A DNA stretch of 21,553 nucleotides, from assembly GCA_004151065.3 (NCBI GenBank), contig NWUY0300059821.1, forward strand, positions 1-21,553. Direction: 5' to 3'. Under the pieces are notes generated by a model. It did not search any database, was not told the DNA's origin, and worked only from the letters and a program-made list of their open reading frames with translations. Below are positions 8,601 to 19,303 of the stretch, one piece after another. Source of the stretch: Larix sibirica (taxonomy: Eukaryota; Streptophyta; Pinopsida; Pinales; Pinaceae). Made by a program: the position numbers and the translations under genes. Each line of letters begins with the position of its first letter. The first letter of the stretch is position 1.

Positions 8601-10689
8601 CTTTCTACTGTGATAGGGATTGGTCTTCTAGATCATAATCATTATTCACTGTTCATGTGCAACATCCCCTTGATGTTCATTTCAATGTTTAGAGGCACTG
8701 ATCTTAATCCATATAAACTTTCTTAGGGGTAGGTGCACAACCTTGTGTAGAGTGTTTGGAGCACGTATTTGGGGATGGGAGAGATGATTTCTGATTTGTT
8801 GGTCGGCTAGGGCTAATGTATTGTGAAGTTTCTATCCTTCCCTCTTCCTTAGCCTTTTATTGGGCCCATAAGCCCTCCTACTTGAAGAGAAAATATTCTT
8901 TGTAAAAGCTTGAACATGGCTTTTTTCTCTCCATGTTACAATAATAGCTTTATTTTAAACAAGGATATATGGTTACATATATAGGTTGAGGGCTGCAATC
9001 CTTTATGATCTTAACCTGTGATACAGCAATCTTCTTTTTGCAGGTCTTGTCATTACATCTGGAAAATAGAGAGATAGAAGCGGGAGAGATGCTAAAGCAA
9101 GGATCAAAACACAAGCTTTGACAAACCGAGCGAACATATTCCTAAACACTATATTCTTGGGGAAATATTGAGATCACATTTTTGATAACAACTTATGTAG
9201 AGAAGATCCCCTACACAACATGGTAATCATATGAAGTACATGTCTGTGGGGGTTGAGCAGAGTTTATCCTTACGCAACTGTTTTGATGTACCTTTCATTT
9301 GGGTGTAGAATGCGAGGACTTGAAATTATATTTGAGTCATTATGCAACTGAACCTTCAACGACCCTGTTAACGCTTGAAACTGGCCACTTCAAGGCAACT
9401 AGAAACAATGCAGTGTCACCACACACTATTTCACTGCACTTTGGGTTAGTGCTTGCTAACCATTGGGGGGAATCCCTAGTGACTTTAGAGGTCAACTAAC
9501 AATAAAAAATGATGAGTAACACTTAAATCGAAATAAAAACTTGCTGTCCTAAAAAATCTGTGTATAAGAATGAAAAAACAGTGAGCTAATAAATGATTTC
9601 AGGACTGAAAATTACGTGGAGATCGATGCAAAAAAATTATTATGAGTTTGGGCACAACCCAATGCAAACTTAGATGAAATAAGAATGCTAATTTTGATAC
9701 AAAAATAGAAATTACAGCAACTAATTAGGACGGTTTTAGTGTTTTTAATGCTGTTTTTAAGTGTTTTTTGTATTTTTCTATGACTTTTTAGGATTTATGT
9801 GCACCGAGGCCGAAAACATGTATAGTTTCTCTCTATTTCTGTGGCAAAAAGAAAATTACAGCAAGCTAATCTTGTTGTAATGCTTCTAAAGCAGAATTAA
9901 AGAAGTCTAACAATTCCTATCTTAATATGCCTCGGATGCAAAATTAAATATGTAGGTGAAAAGTTCGTTTTTTAGTACAAATTAGTTAAAATTTTTTAGT
10001 GAACCATTGCTTTGATGGAATTAAAGAGGAGGAGAAAGAAAGAAGAATGAAAGTGAATCGAGCGGAAGAAGATCCGAGGCCTATTCACTCAAAAGTCTTG
10101 TCAAGATCAATATTAGTCACTTATGAAAGCCTAAAAAATAGAAGTTTCAATACATGAAAACCTGTAGTAATCGCCAAAGAGAATTATGTATTTATTATCA
10201 TGACCTACAGGGAAAACAAAGTCCTGATAGGTCGGGGCAGTAATAAACCAAGGTACAAAGCATTTTGCTGGATGGGATAGTACTAGTCACGAGTCACAAC
10301 CCAACAAAGCTAACTTTCCACCACCTATAGTCCATGCTAGTAGCCAATATCATTCTCTCTCGGAAGAAGCAAGGAAGAAAGAGGAAGAAACACACCGGCT
10401 CATCAGCTTAACAATGCAAATCGTGTTAAAAAATTTCTAATAACACTTAAATGCTCATTCAGAAATTTTCTCAAACACTTAACAATACTTTGATTTCAAC
10501 TTCCTACTTTCTTCAACATTAATGCATGTAAACAATGAGCAGAAATACACATGCTAAGTACATTTGCAGGGGAAATACAAATGATCAATGAACAGTACAC
10601 ACATTCAACACTTTGATTTTTGGGCCAAGCCCCTGGAGAAAGCCTTGAAGGGAAAATCAGTATAGAGAGTATTTTTATTATGAGCAAAC
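8601..10689. other. Unassigned AT-rich DNA right of the gypsy fragment
   Basis: The first few hundred bases may hold decayed gag sequence of the gypsy element, which lies upstream of protease on the minus strand, but I see no zinc-knuckle motif. The plus-strand frame 9299-9499 (66 codons) has no recognisable motif. No LTR, exon or strong repeat was found. Confidence 0.35.
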
Positions 10690-11150
10690 TCAGAAAATCT
10701 ATGAGATTACGACTTGTACAGCCAGCATTAAACTCATGTGCTTATCTCAACCATTAGCTACCACCTCGGAATTTGTGCCAGACTTTGACTGCTCAACAGT
10801 ACAGCCTGTTGTACCAGAAAACTGTCTCTAAATCTGTGCCAGACCTCGGTAACTGTGCCCAGATATAAATACACTGCTAACAGTAATAGATACCTCGTAA
10901 TGCATGCATAACTTCACCTTGGTTTATGTGCATTAGTCTTGCTGTACAACCTGTCAGAATCTCACTGTACTGCCTGTGCAATCACTGCAGTATGGACTCA
11001 TTGATGTCTGTACCTTCTCGTTTTGTGTCCCTCCCACTTTGTCTTGGGATTTGTGCCCTCAACCTGCTTCCTCTCTCTTTTCTTCTTACACTCTCCTCTC
11101 TCTTCTCTCATGTGCCTCTCACAATAATGTGTGCCTCTTCTCTCTCAAAT
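10690..11150. repeat. Region of short degenerate internal repeats and a CT-rich tract
   Basis: The words TGTGCCAGAC, ACCTCGG, CTGCTAACAGTA or CTCAACAGTA, and CTGT(A/T)C(A/C)(A/G)CCTG recur at irregular spacing between about 10765 and 10990. They suggest a diverged local repeat. A pyrimidine-rich tract follows at about 11070-11150. The open frames across it are low complexity. Confidence 0.4.
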
Positions 11151-13097
11151 TTGTCTTTTATATCCTCATTAATGAATAACTACCTAACCCTAAGATCTAT
11201 GGCTAAGATTCTATCTTTGCCCCACAAGATCTAAAGGTCATGCCTTAATCTCTCATTGAGATCACTTAAATCACTTAAGTGACTCAACTTTATAAAGGTC
11301 ACTTATATTCATTAAATAATAAAAGACCCCCTTAACTTTATAAAAATCACTTTAATAAAGTCAAGATATTAAAGAGAGAACTTGCTTGGTCATTTCTGCA
11401 TGCTAGGCACCAACACAGCAGAAGTACCCCTGAGCTACCAAAATCTAACAAATTGAACCAAAAGAAAGACTCATTTCTTCCTTATGCTTCTTACAATATA
11501 TAGGAAGAGAATGAGAGATGAGAGAAAAATAGAAGATATAAAAATAACTGATCCAAGTACAGCACTCCTTTTTGAATGAAAATAGCCTATGCATGAAGAA
11601 GATACTCTTCAAAATATCCCCCTCCTTCCAATAATAACCATTCATAAGATAAGCTACACATGCATATGGCTAATTGCTTATTTTAATTCACTTTTTGCAT
11701 GCCTAAAATAAACTCTACGATTTTTCTAAGGAAATAATTCCCTAGAATTAAGCCTTAAAGTATGGGAGGATTAATTTAGAACCATGATTTTAGGCCTTTA
11801 AAATAACATGTTAGGTTAGCTTATTTTTAGGAACGGACAAGGAACGAAAATAGAATAGTGTATGAGGATATTTTTAGGAAAGGATAAGGTGTGTAAAAAT
11901 AGGAAAGTGGATAAGGCACAAATAGAAAGGCATGTGGCTTATAGGTTATTCAACCACAAAGTCAAAGGTCTACTCAAGGTCAAATGAGGGATCATCAAGG
12001 AGGTCACACCAATCAGGATCATATTCAAACCTCCAAGGGGTCAACATTGTCTAATAAGGGCCAAAACTCCATGTGAGCCCCATTGAGCTAAAAGTATATC
12101 ATGCCAAAATGCAACCGGTCCTTGAAAATTCGAAGCGCTCATAGTGGCATGAGATCGAACAATGATGTTGTTTGCTGTACTGGGTCCCCACATATCCAAT
12201 CACTTGCTAAAAATAACATTGCTAAAAAAAATTGTCCTCAAAGACCAATGAAATTCAAAACATAAGCAAATATTCCAGCAGTGTCCTCAAATATGAAATT
12301 GGATTGTCAATAGGACTTGTCTCCAAAAACTGCTAAAATGGAAATATTAAAAATGATTTTAGAGATTTGCCTAAAAATTGAACCCATGCATATCTCCCCA
12401 GAGGGTGTCCAGAAATGCGATCAGATCATGTAAAATATAACACTGCAACTCACCCTGATCACACCTTGTGGGAATCTTCAACTTCCCATACTTGAGTATT
12501 GCATTGAATCTATAGGTATGGGGCACCTGCTGCTTTTGTATCACCTGTCCATATGTACCTAAGATGTATGCTCTGCCTACGCCTGTAGAGAAAGAACCTA
12601 GCTAAACTCTGTCCAACCATCTATCTCGTGATAATAACCCATGAATTCCCTAGTTTTCTCCATGGCTTGAAATATTATAGGCAGCTCAGTTATGGTCAGA
12701 ATCACTATTCTTGTTAACAAACATAATGCTCAATTTTCCTCAGCAAAGCTTGCTAGCTCTTTGGAATCTCTAAATATTATCCCCACATTTTTCTTCTTTG
12801 ATGTGATTTTTTGAAGTGTGGAAGCTGACTTTATATGTCACACTTTTCTCTCTTATCAATAAGTCACATTGATGCTTTATCCAAGATGAAGTCCTCTTTA
12901 ACATGTAGAAGCAAGTGCAATATGTGGGTATGTATTAACTATAGTTATTTCACTGCATATACAGAACAGATTTGTTTGGATTTCGTAGGTTGATCATTAA
13001 GTTGACAAGTAAGTAAATTTGTTCATTATTTATCACAGATTCTACTTGCTTTGGCATGCTGTTTCTTCTAACTCTTTTATTTTTTTAAATTTATCAG
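11151..13097. other. Unassigned DNA immediately upstream of the first TCX exon seen
   Basis: No convincing exon is visible, although upstream exons of the TCX gene would be expected on the plus strand here or further left. The 12980-13097 part ends in a T-rich tract and TTATCAG, a good splice acceptor for the exon at 13098, so at least this part is intronic. A partly palindromic AAATCACTTAAGTGACTCA lies at 11268-11286. Confidence 0.4.
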
Positions 13098-13208
13098 AAA
13101 GCAAGGATCTCCAAGAGGGTCATTCTCAGGACCACTAAGTGATTCAAAGGAAGGAACTCCAAAGAAATCAAGACAGTGCAATTGCAAAAATTCACGCTGC
13201 CTGAAATT
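13098..13208 (+). CDS. TCX5: Tesmin/TSO1-like CXC protein (TCX5/TCX6 type), exon with start of first CXC repeat
   Basis: Plus-strand exon following a T-rich tract and TTATCAG acceptor. After one base of a split codon it encodes a 36-residue stretch beginning KQGSPRGSFSG, with TPKKSRQCNCKNSRCLK at its end, then stops at TT before donor GTAAGC. The split TT|G codon restores Leu on joining to the exon at 14888, giving CLKLYCECF, the hallmark of plant TSO1-like (CPP) proteins. The preceding KQ-SPR...EGTPKK linker is typical of the TCX5/TCX6 branch ([21 protein letters not shown]). These nuclear proteins bind CHR-like TTTGAA/TTYGAA promoter elements through two cysteine-rich repeats and, in Arabidopsis, act with the DREAM complex on cell-cycle and DNA-methylation genes. 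The exon supplies the first three zinc-binding cysteines. The upstream exons are not identified in the window. An incoming GT would make the split codon Val, as in the related VKQ sequence. Confidence 0.9.
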
Positions 13209-14887
13209 GTAAGCTCTTTTGCCATGATATCATTACAAGTTGTGAATAAGATGCATTGTTTTACACTACCTTGTAATTTTGATTGGAGTCTTCAATGCAT
13301 ATTGTCCATTTAATTTGTTCATATAATATAATACTAGTGTACATATTTTGAACTGTAAACTTCTTGTGAAATGCATAACTTCCATGAATGTGCAAAACCA
13401 GTATATGACGAATTGCACAAGAATATGCAAGGTGAAATTGCCAACTCTATACTGGGCGTATTTTTGTGTTGCTTGTCTCCTGCCCTTTAAAATTTATTGA
13501 TTACATCAGTTTTTTACCCTTTCTTTTTCTCTGTTTGAAAAATGATTCTATTATCATTAAGTCAGAAAAAGCACAATCATCCAATAAATGGTGCCCTTAA
13601 GGGGGCCTTCACCAAGTCCACACACCTAAGAGTTCCTTACCACATTGATATCTTTGCAAGTAGTCAAGACCAAAAACGATTAGTAGGTTGAAAAGGGGAA
13701 TAAATGATACTGTGTACAATCATTCACCCTAATAGAATTGTGGCAGGTGTATCCTTGATATATGGCAGGATAGGGGGTACTTATACCATACTCATCACTG
13801 AAAGATTGCAGGTCAGGTTTAGAAAACATGACTACACAAGAAGAACCGATGCTTAGGAAAAATGCCAACTTACAAAAGAATTCCTCGACAGAAAACAGTT
13901 ACAAGGGCTGAAAACCGAGCACAAGCATCTTGGGCACATCCTTGTACATTCATCTTGCAAGGCCATTGCTAAAGTGTCAAAGATCACATCTCCAGAGAGA
14001 TGGGCCTATAAACATCACAGAACGGGCTACCAATGCCTGACTGGCATAAAATTTCATGAGACACCACACTGCAATGGGTTCTTCAAGTGGTAATGATTGC
14101 AACCATGCCAAGGCAGCAGTGCTTTGGATCATCATACAGACAAAAGAAATGTAAAACTACAGTTGCAGCTTGCAACACCCCAATTTCTGGGTGAAAAGGA
14201 ACCTTCTGCAGCAACAGAAGACTCCTCTCACAACAGCCTGGAGCTACATAAGTAGAATTCCTTCCAAGTGATACTAACCCACAGCAACCCAGAATTAACG
14301 AAGTTGTAGCCTCTGCTCACATTTTGAACCATTAATCATAATTGAAATCCTTCACAGAGTAATCCCTGTCGACTCGTTGAGTAAAGGCACTGGAACATGA
14401 TTTGCAACTTACAAAGCTGTTAACTTAGTTTAAAAACTTTAGACTTTTAACCAAACTGGATCACGAAAAGGCCTCAGTCGCCTCAGTCGTAGTTGAAGCA
14501 ACTGAAATCACTATAACCAAACTTGAAGCCATAAAGAGACAAACATATGTCTGCACTTAGTGATTATCCATTCATGCCAAGATTCTAGATGACTGTACCA
14601 GCCAGGATGAATGCAGTGTCTTGCATAACCCTGCACCTGTTATGATTTGGTGCAAAGGAGAAGGGTCTACAGGGGATCGAAGGTTCTATGCCATTTGCAG
14701 GTTCCATTTGAATTTGTTCACCATAAATTTGGTTCTAGTAAATGCCTAAGTGTTTGACTTGCTCCCATAATAGAAATGATGCTTTCTATAATTGCTGAGC
14801 AGTTAAGTGATTTTACTCTTCTTCTAAATACCCACTGATCGTTGCTTATAATGTGAAGCCTATGTATTGGCAATGTTTGCTGAGCAG
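13209..14887 (+). other. Intron of the TCX gene (1679 bp)
   Basis: Bounded by donor GTAAGC and an acceptor ending in GAGCAG. The flanking exons join in the frame that restores CLKLYCECF. The stretch 13900-14260 reads on the minus strand as moderately long open pieces (for example one containing AALAWLQSLPLEEPIAVWCL). It may be a decayed transposable-element scrap, but I cannot assign it. Confidence 0.85.
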
Positions 14888-15065
14888 GTATTGTGAATGC
14901 TTCGCATCTGGGATATACTGTGATGGATGTAATTGTGTCAATTGTTATAACAATGTTGACCATGAAACTGTGAGACGGGAAGCTGTTGATGCAATACTTG
15001 AGCGTAATCCTAATGCATTTCGGCCTAAGATTGCAAGCAGTCCAACTGCTGTTCGAGATAACAGG
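14888..15065 (+). CDS. TCX5: Tesmin/TSO1-like CXC protein (TCX5/TCX6 type), exon completing first CXC repeat and RNPxAFxPK spacer
   Basis: This plus-strand exon begins after GAGCAG with G, completing the Leu codon from the 13098-13208 exon. It encodes [20 protein letters not shown], then a helical stretch with [20 protein letters not shown], and ends RDNR before donor GTAAGT in phase 0. Together with the previous exon all nine cysteines of the first CXC repeat are present (C-x-C-x4-C-x3-YC-x-C-x6-C-x2-C-x-C-x2-C). The Tyr that contacts DNA in this family is also present. [10 protein letters not shown] is the conserved spacer between the two CXC repeats. The second repeat (GC-CKKS-CLKKYCECF) is not found downstream in the window, so the next intron is longer than about 6.4 kb or the gene is truncated. 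There is no frame damage, and the sequence looks under selection. Confidence 0.93.
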
Positions 15066-15835
15066 GTAAGTACTGGCACTGGGTAATCACATTTTTTTAA
15101 GATTGCAAACAGTTTAAGTGCTGTTCCAGACATTTGAGATAAATACTGTGTCATGAGGACCTGATGATAAAAAATAGCAATAGTTACTTTCGAGAAATGT
15201 TTTAGAATAGTGTTGTATCTGCAATTGGAAGACATCAATTTTTAATCTACCTTTTTATGTTGTATGTTAGTAGCAAAGCAGCTTATCACATAATAGAAAA
15301 GCACACTCATATTGTATGAGTGCCTACTGAATTAATGTCTGTAAAACCACAGATATTACCCCTAGTGACCTTTTTGATAAGAAGGGACATGTAATTCTGA
15401 CATAGAAGAATAAGGGATGGTAAATCCCAATATAAAGAATTGAAGAGTTACGAATTCCAACTCATGAAGTACATATCCCATTTTTGTAAGTAGGAGCTTA
15501 ATTGCCATGGTTTTAGTGTCATAAAGCTGGTGGCATAATCATGCGATGTAACCATCAAGGGAAAGAGGGCCATGTTACTCCTCATTGTATGAGGGTTACA
15601 CTATGATTTTGATCACAAAGATTGAACTTGCTGGATGATTCATTGGATGGAATGAGGTACATGTGAGCTTTGGCTTAGAGTTGTTCTCCTTTGATTGATT
15701 TGATGATGGGTTGTTCTCCTTCTTGGTGATATTGGCATATCTTGGAGGGTTGCGCTTAGCATTGATGGAATTATTAAACAATTTATGCATTTTATGGATT
15801 GGGAACCCGTCAACTTAGGTTCTTCCTAAGTTTTC
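15066..15835 (+). other. Intron DNA between the TCX exon and the LTR element
   Basis: Starts with donor GTAAGT. It is AT-rich with no exon or family match. A short duplicated phrase (TTGTTCTCCTTTGATT / TTGTTCTCCTTCTTGG near 15683-15726) is the only local repetition. Confidence 0.6.
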
Positions 15836-16195
15836 TGTTGGGTTTATAACTCAGCAGCAAATACACACAAACACATATGAAGCAAGGGACATTTGGCGAT
15901 TTCACTCAAGAAACCCAAGAAGGGGCAATTCTATTCAATCAAACCATCCCTGTGTGTGTTTGTATTGTACCATTGGTCTCTTCATGGTCTCTTTAGACGA
16001 GCATAACAATATTTCATATTTAGTTCAACCATTTCCATAATTTTCTCCAACAATATCTTCATGAATCACTCAACTTGATCCTATGAGATCTTCATCCCTA
16101 ATTTATCTCCTTGTCCTCATCTTCGAATCATACGTCGACTTTTATGAATTTGTTTATTTCATTCACAAATATCACAAGTAGGCGTTAATTCTTCA
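15836..16195 (-). repeat. 3' LTR of the copia-like element
   Basis: On the plus strand it runs from TGTTGGGTTTATAACTCAGC to GGCGTTAATTCTTCA. It is about 88% similar to the repeat at 19304-19679. The polypurine tract adjoins its right end, which fixes it as the 3' LTR of a minus-strand element. Confidence 0.9.
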
Positions 16196-16206
16196 TACTC
16201 CCCCTT
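16196..16206 (-). promoter_or_regulatory. Polypurine tract of the copia-like element
   Basis: The minus strand reads AAGGGGGAGTA directly before the TGAAG start of the 3' LTR. This is the standard copia plus-strand priming site. Confidence 0.8.
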
Positions 16207-16325
16207 AACAAATACTTGTGATTTCAATATTCAATCTTCTTCTCTTGTTTCTTGAACTGGTCCAATCTTCATCAGCTTCTTCTATGGTCTTTGTCTTTAA
16301 GTTTAATCTTCTTCAGCTATGCTTT

Positions 16326-16426
16326 TTTTCATCTTCCGTAATATTCATCTTTGACCTTTTTCATTCTTCATCTTTGGCCTTCTTCATTCTTCATCTTCAA
16401 TCTTCTTCATTGTTCATCTTGTACAT
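16326..16426 (-). repeat. Degenerate TTCATCTTC-type repeat inside the copia-like element
   Basis: Plus-strand phrases TTCATTCTTCATCTT(T/C) recur about every 27-30 bases with interruptions. On the element's coding strand this is GAAGATGAAGAATGAA, purine-rich and low complexity. It lies just inside the polypurine tract and does not correspond to a known copia domain. Confidence 0.6.
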
Positions 16427-16643
16427 GCAAAAATATAATCATCATGTTTTGTTGAAGTCCATATAAATTTTTTACCATCCATCGAAATACATGGGTTGCT
16501 AGCCATTGTATCCGCTAGTTCTCTAGGAAACTTTTTCTTGTACATTGTTCAACAACAATTTTTTGAATCACAAATCTTCACTTGTACCTGTTACCCCCTT
16601 GCATCATAGTCAGTCATCCTCCTAGGTTTTCTTTGGCTTATTT

Positions 16644-16805
16644 GTAACCACAACTTGGGGGTTTTTGTGGATTACCCTCAACCATTACATTTCTCAAGTG
16701 GTTTTTGCTTACCACAAACCATACATTACATCAAGTGGTTTCTAGCTAACCACGAACCTTCATCTACCATGACAAGTGGTTTTTGGTTTACCATGAACCA
16801 TTAAC
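16644..16805. repeat. Array of hairpin-forming repeats (GTGGTT...AACCAC) inside the copia-like element
   Basis: Three direct repeats of 37-41 bp begin CAAGTGGTTT at 16695, 16732 and 16773. Each contains an inverted pair. The clearest is GTGGTT (16735-16740), TCTAGCT, AACCAC (16748-16753). The first unit has GTGGT...ACCAC and the third a diverged form. A fourth, looser copy precedes them with GTAACCAC (16644-16651) and GTGGATTAC (16667-16675). The spacing and symmetry are seen directly; any function is unknown. Confidence 0.75.
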
Positions 16806-19293
16806 AATCATAATTATGGGGGTAGACTTGCCTTATCAGGCTTACATCATCATTTGAACCAAGTACATACAAATGCTTTTCCTCATACATGTTCATCTTG
16901 GGGTACTATATCCATTTTAAACATAGGACCAAGACCATTTTCTTTTCCATTAGCCAAAAATTATCAAGGAGGATCATCAAACTTCTTAAGGATTTCATTT
17001 TCTATGGATTTACTTCAATTTATTTGCATCTCAATTATTAAACACATAGTATTACGATTTATTGCTTATTTTTACCTTGCTTCGTTGTTGCTTTCTTCTT
17101 TCATTTTGCTGCTTCAAGCTTTTTTCGTTGTCCTTGCTACTTTGCCATTCATATTACCTTTCCTCTTGCTTCTTTTGTTCGTGCCCAAGAGCCCATCTTC
17201 TTTCTTCTTCTTATCCTTGCATCTTGATTGTACTTTCCTTTGTCATCTTCTTTCGTCATCCTGTTCTTTGATGTCTTCTACTTCTTGCTTTCATTCTTCA
17301 TTTCCATTTTCCTTGCTTCACTGCTTCAAACTGGTGTCATCTTTTTCCAACTGCAATCTTCTTCATGCACTTGAAATTACCTGCATAAAAATTTGTTTCT
17401 TGTAGGAGGGACATCTCCTTCCACCAAGAGACCTATCGCCTTGGCTTGGCAAACTTAATTGATGCACCAATGCCATGATTTCACATAACTCAAATATCGA
17501 CTTTGACTATGATGATTTAAATAATCAACTTTTTACTCTTTAATTTGGCTTTGACTCAATAGATCAATTCTTACATCCACATACTCTTAAGCTCAACTTC
17601 ACTTTGGCTTCAAAAATGGGCTTTGACATTTAAACTTGAGGTGTTGGTTGCCATTGAACATGCATCCCTCTTCATCTTCTTTTTAATGAAATACAACCTA
17701 TTACATATTCAATGACTCGACTCTTTATGACTAGGTTTTGATTTTAATTTAACTTAGATTTCTTCCATCAAAAAAACTTTTACTCTTGACCTTTAACTTG
17801 ACCTGACTTTTCTTCAAACACCTTTAACTTGACTTCACTTTAATTTGAACTTTGAGTTACTTTGGCTACAAGACTTTCAATAATGTAAACATGCTTGAAC
17901 CTTTGGACTCAAATTGGACCCATTTCTTCTTTTCAAGATTGTGAATAGTGCTAAAAGAACCTCTTTACCCACATCTTTACATAGGCCATTCACCTAACAA
18001 ACTCTTTCACTACGACCCATTTGCCTTCAAAATGTGCCTTCATTTTCTTATATATTTAAAGTAAAGAAAAATATTTCTCATATTCTCAATGTGCAGAAAT
18101 ATGAATAAGTTTTTGAAAACAAATTCCTCCTTACGATATGATCATGACAAGGTCAAAGTTCACCTCATTGAAATTACACAAAATAGTAAATACCATACAT
18201 GTCTAAGTGTCAATTTCTGGTGGTATTACTTTCCTGGGCATGTGTTGCAACCTCACTCTCAATACAGCTCATTTAACAATGCTTGATCTCCAATTTGAAA
18301 TCTATCTTGGGCTGTTGTGTCTTATTGTCTTTCCAGCTGTTGTGATGCCCTCAATCATCTTGCATCTTCCCTCTATACAATTGTATCTCACCAAATCGGC
18401 TCTGCAGTTAGAAATGTTATGACCATTGGATCTTTCATTCACGTTGAGATCTTCATATCTCTCAAACAATGTGGCCACCAGGTATTTCCTTATCAAGGAT
18501 CCTCTTTAGTGTAGCGACTAAATACAGAAGCTTGTCGTGTTCCAGAAGTTGGGGTTTCTGATGCTTTGCCTTCAACTTAACCCATTTCAAGAGTGCACCC
18601 GCTCTTTTTTCGACCCTTTCACAACTTAATCTAGAGGGCACTTGGGGTTTATTGTTTTCATTCTTCATATTATCCATGGAAACTAACAATGCTCCTTAGA
18701 TACCCTATAGATGATGCGATTTCGTCTCTGCCTCAAATCCCTTAGCAAATCTGTGGAGCCACAAAACCAAATACTTGTATTAAACCCTAGATGGTAGCTA
18801 TTGACACACTCAACAGTGGACTTGAGAAACACTTTCAAATCTAATGGCTAGTTGAATGGGTTCATCATGAGCAACAAATTAACATATCTAAATGGTTATG
18901 CTTCTTCTTTGTTTAATGGCGGCTACGGTAAAGATGATTCCTCCAAGCAGAAACGACTCTGCAAATGGCCACTATGACCAGGGAAACAATAGCTTTAGCA
19001 TGTGGTTGGTAGCCTCAAGATCTCCCATCAATCCTCGTCCCATCCTTTATTTTTTAATAACCTTCTTGGTATGTAGCCTTGGAAATATCCACACCAACAG
19101 TTGTTGTCTCTCACTGGCAGCAGCAACAAATTCATCAATGACTTAGTGACTCTTTCAATCCAATGTCTTAGTGATTCTTTGTTGATTAATTTAGTGGTAG
19201 CGTGAGACATAATCAAATCCAATCATGCGAGATGGGTCTAATCTTTCAAAATTCTTGTCCAACAAACAATTTTCAAACTCCAAAACTCAATAT

Positions 19294-19301
19294 TGATACC
19301 A
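19294..19301 (-). promoter_or_regulatory. Primer binding site (initiator tRNA-Met type) of the copia-like element
   Basis: The minus strand reads TGGTATCA two bases inside the 5' LTR end, matching the first eight bases of the standard copia primer binding site. The match does not extend further (ATATTG follows). Confidence 0.75.
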
Positions 19302-19303
19302 AA

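Noticed and set aside
10926-11234. Plus-strand open frame of 102 codons
   Set aside because: It spans a CT-rich tract and yields Leu/Ser-rich low-complexity protein. No motif or splice context was found.
14945-15238. Minus-strand open frame of 97 codons
   Set aside because: It is antisense to the TCX exon and runs into intron sequence, with no family similarity.
16644-16805. CRISPR array
   Set aside because: There are only three or four degenerate units of unequal period in a plant retroelement, with no constant repeat and unique-spacer pattern.
16854-17405. Plus-strand open frame of 183 codons, the second longest in the window
   Set aside because: Its product is dominated by Phe, Leu, Ser and Cys from a pyrimidine-rich tract, and it is antisense to the copia-like element interior. 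Low-complexity composition explains the lack of stops.
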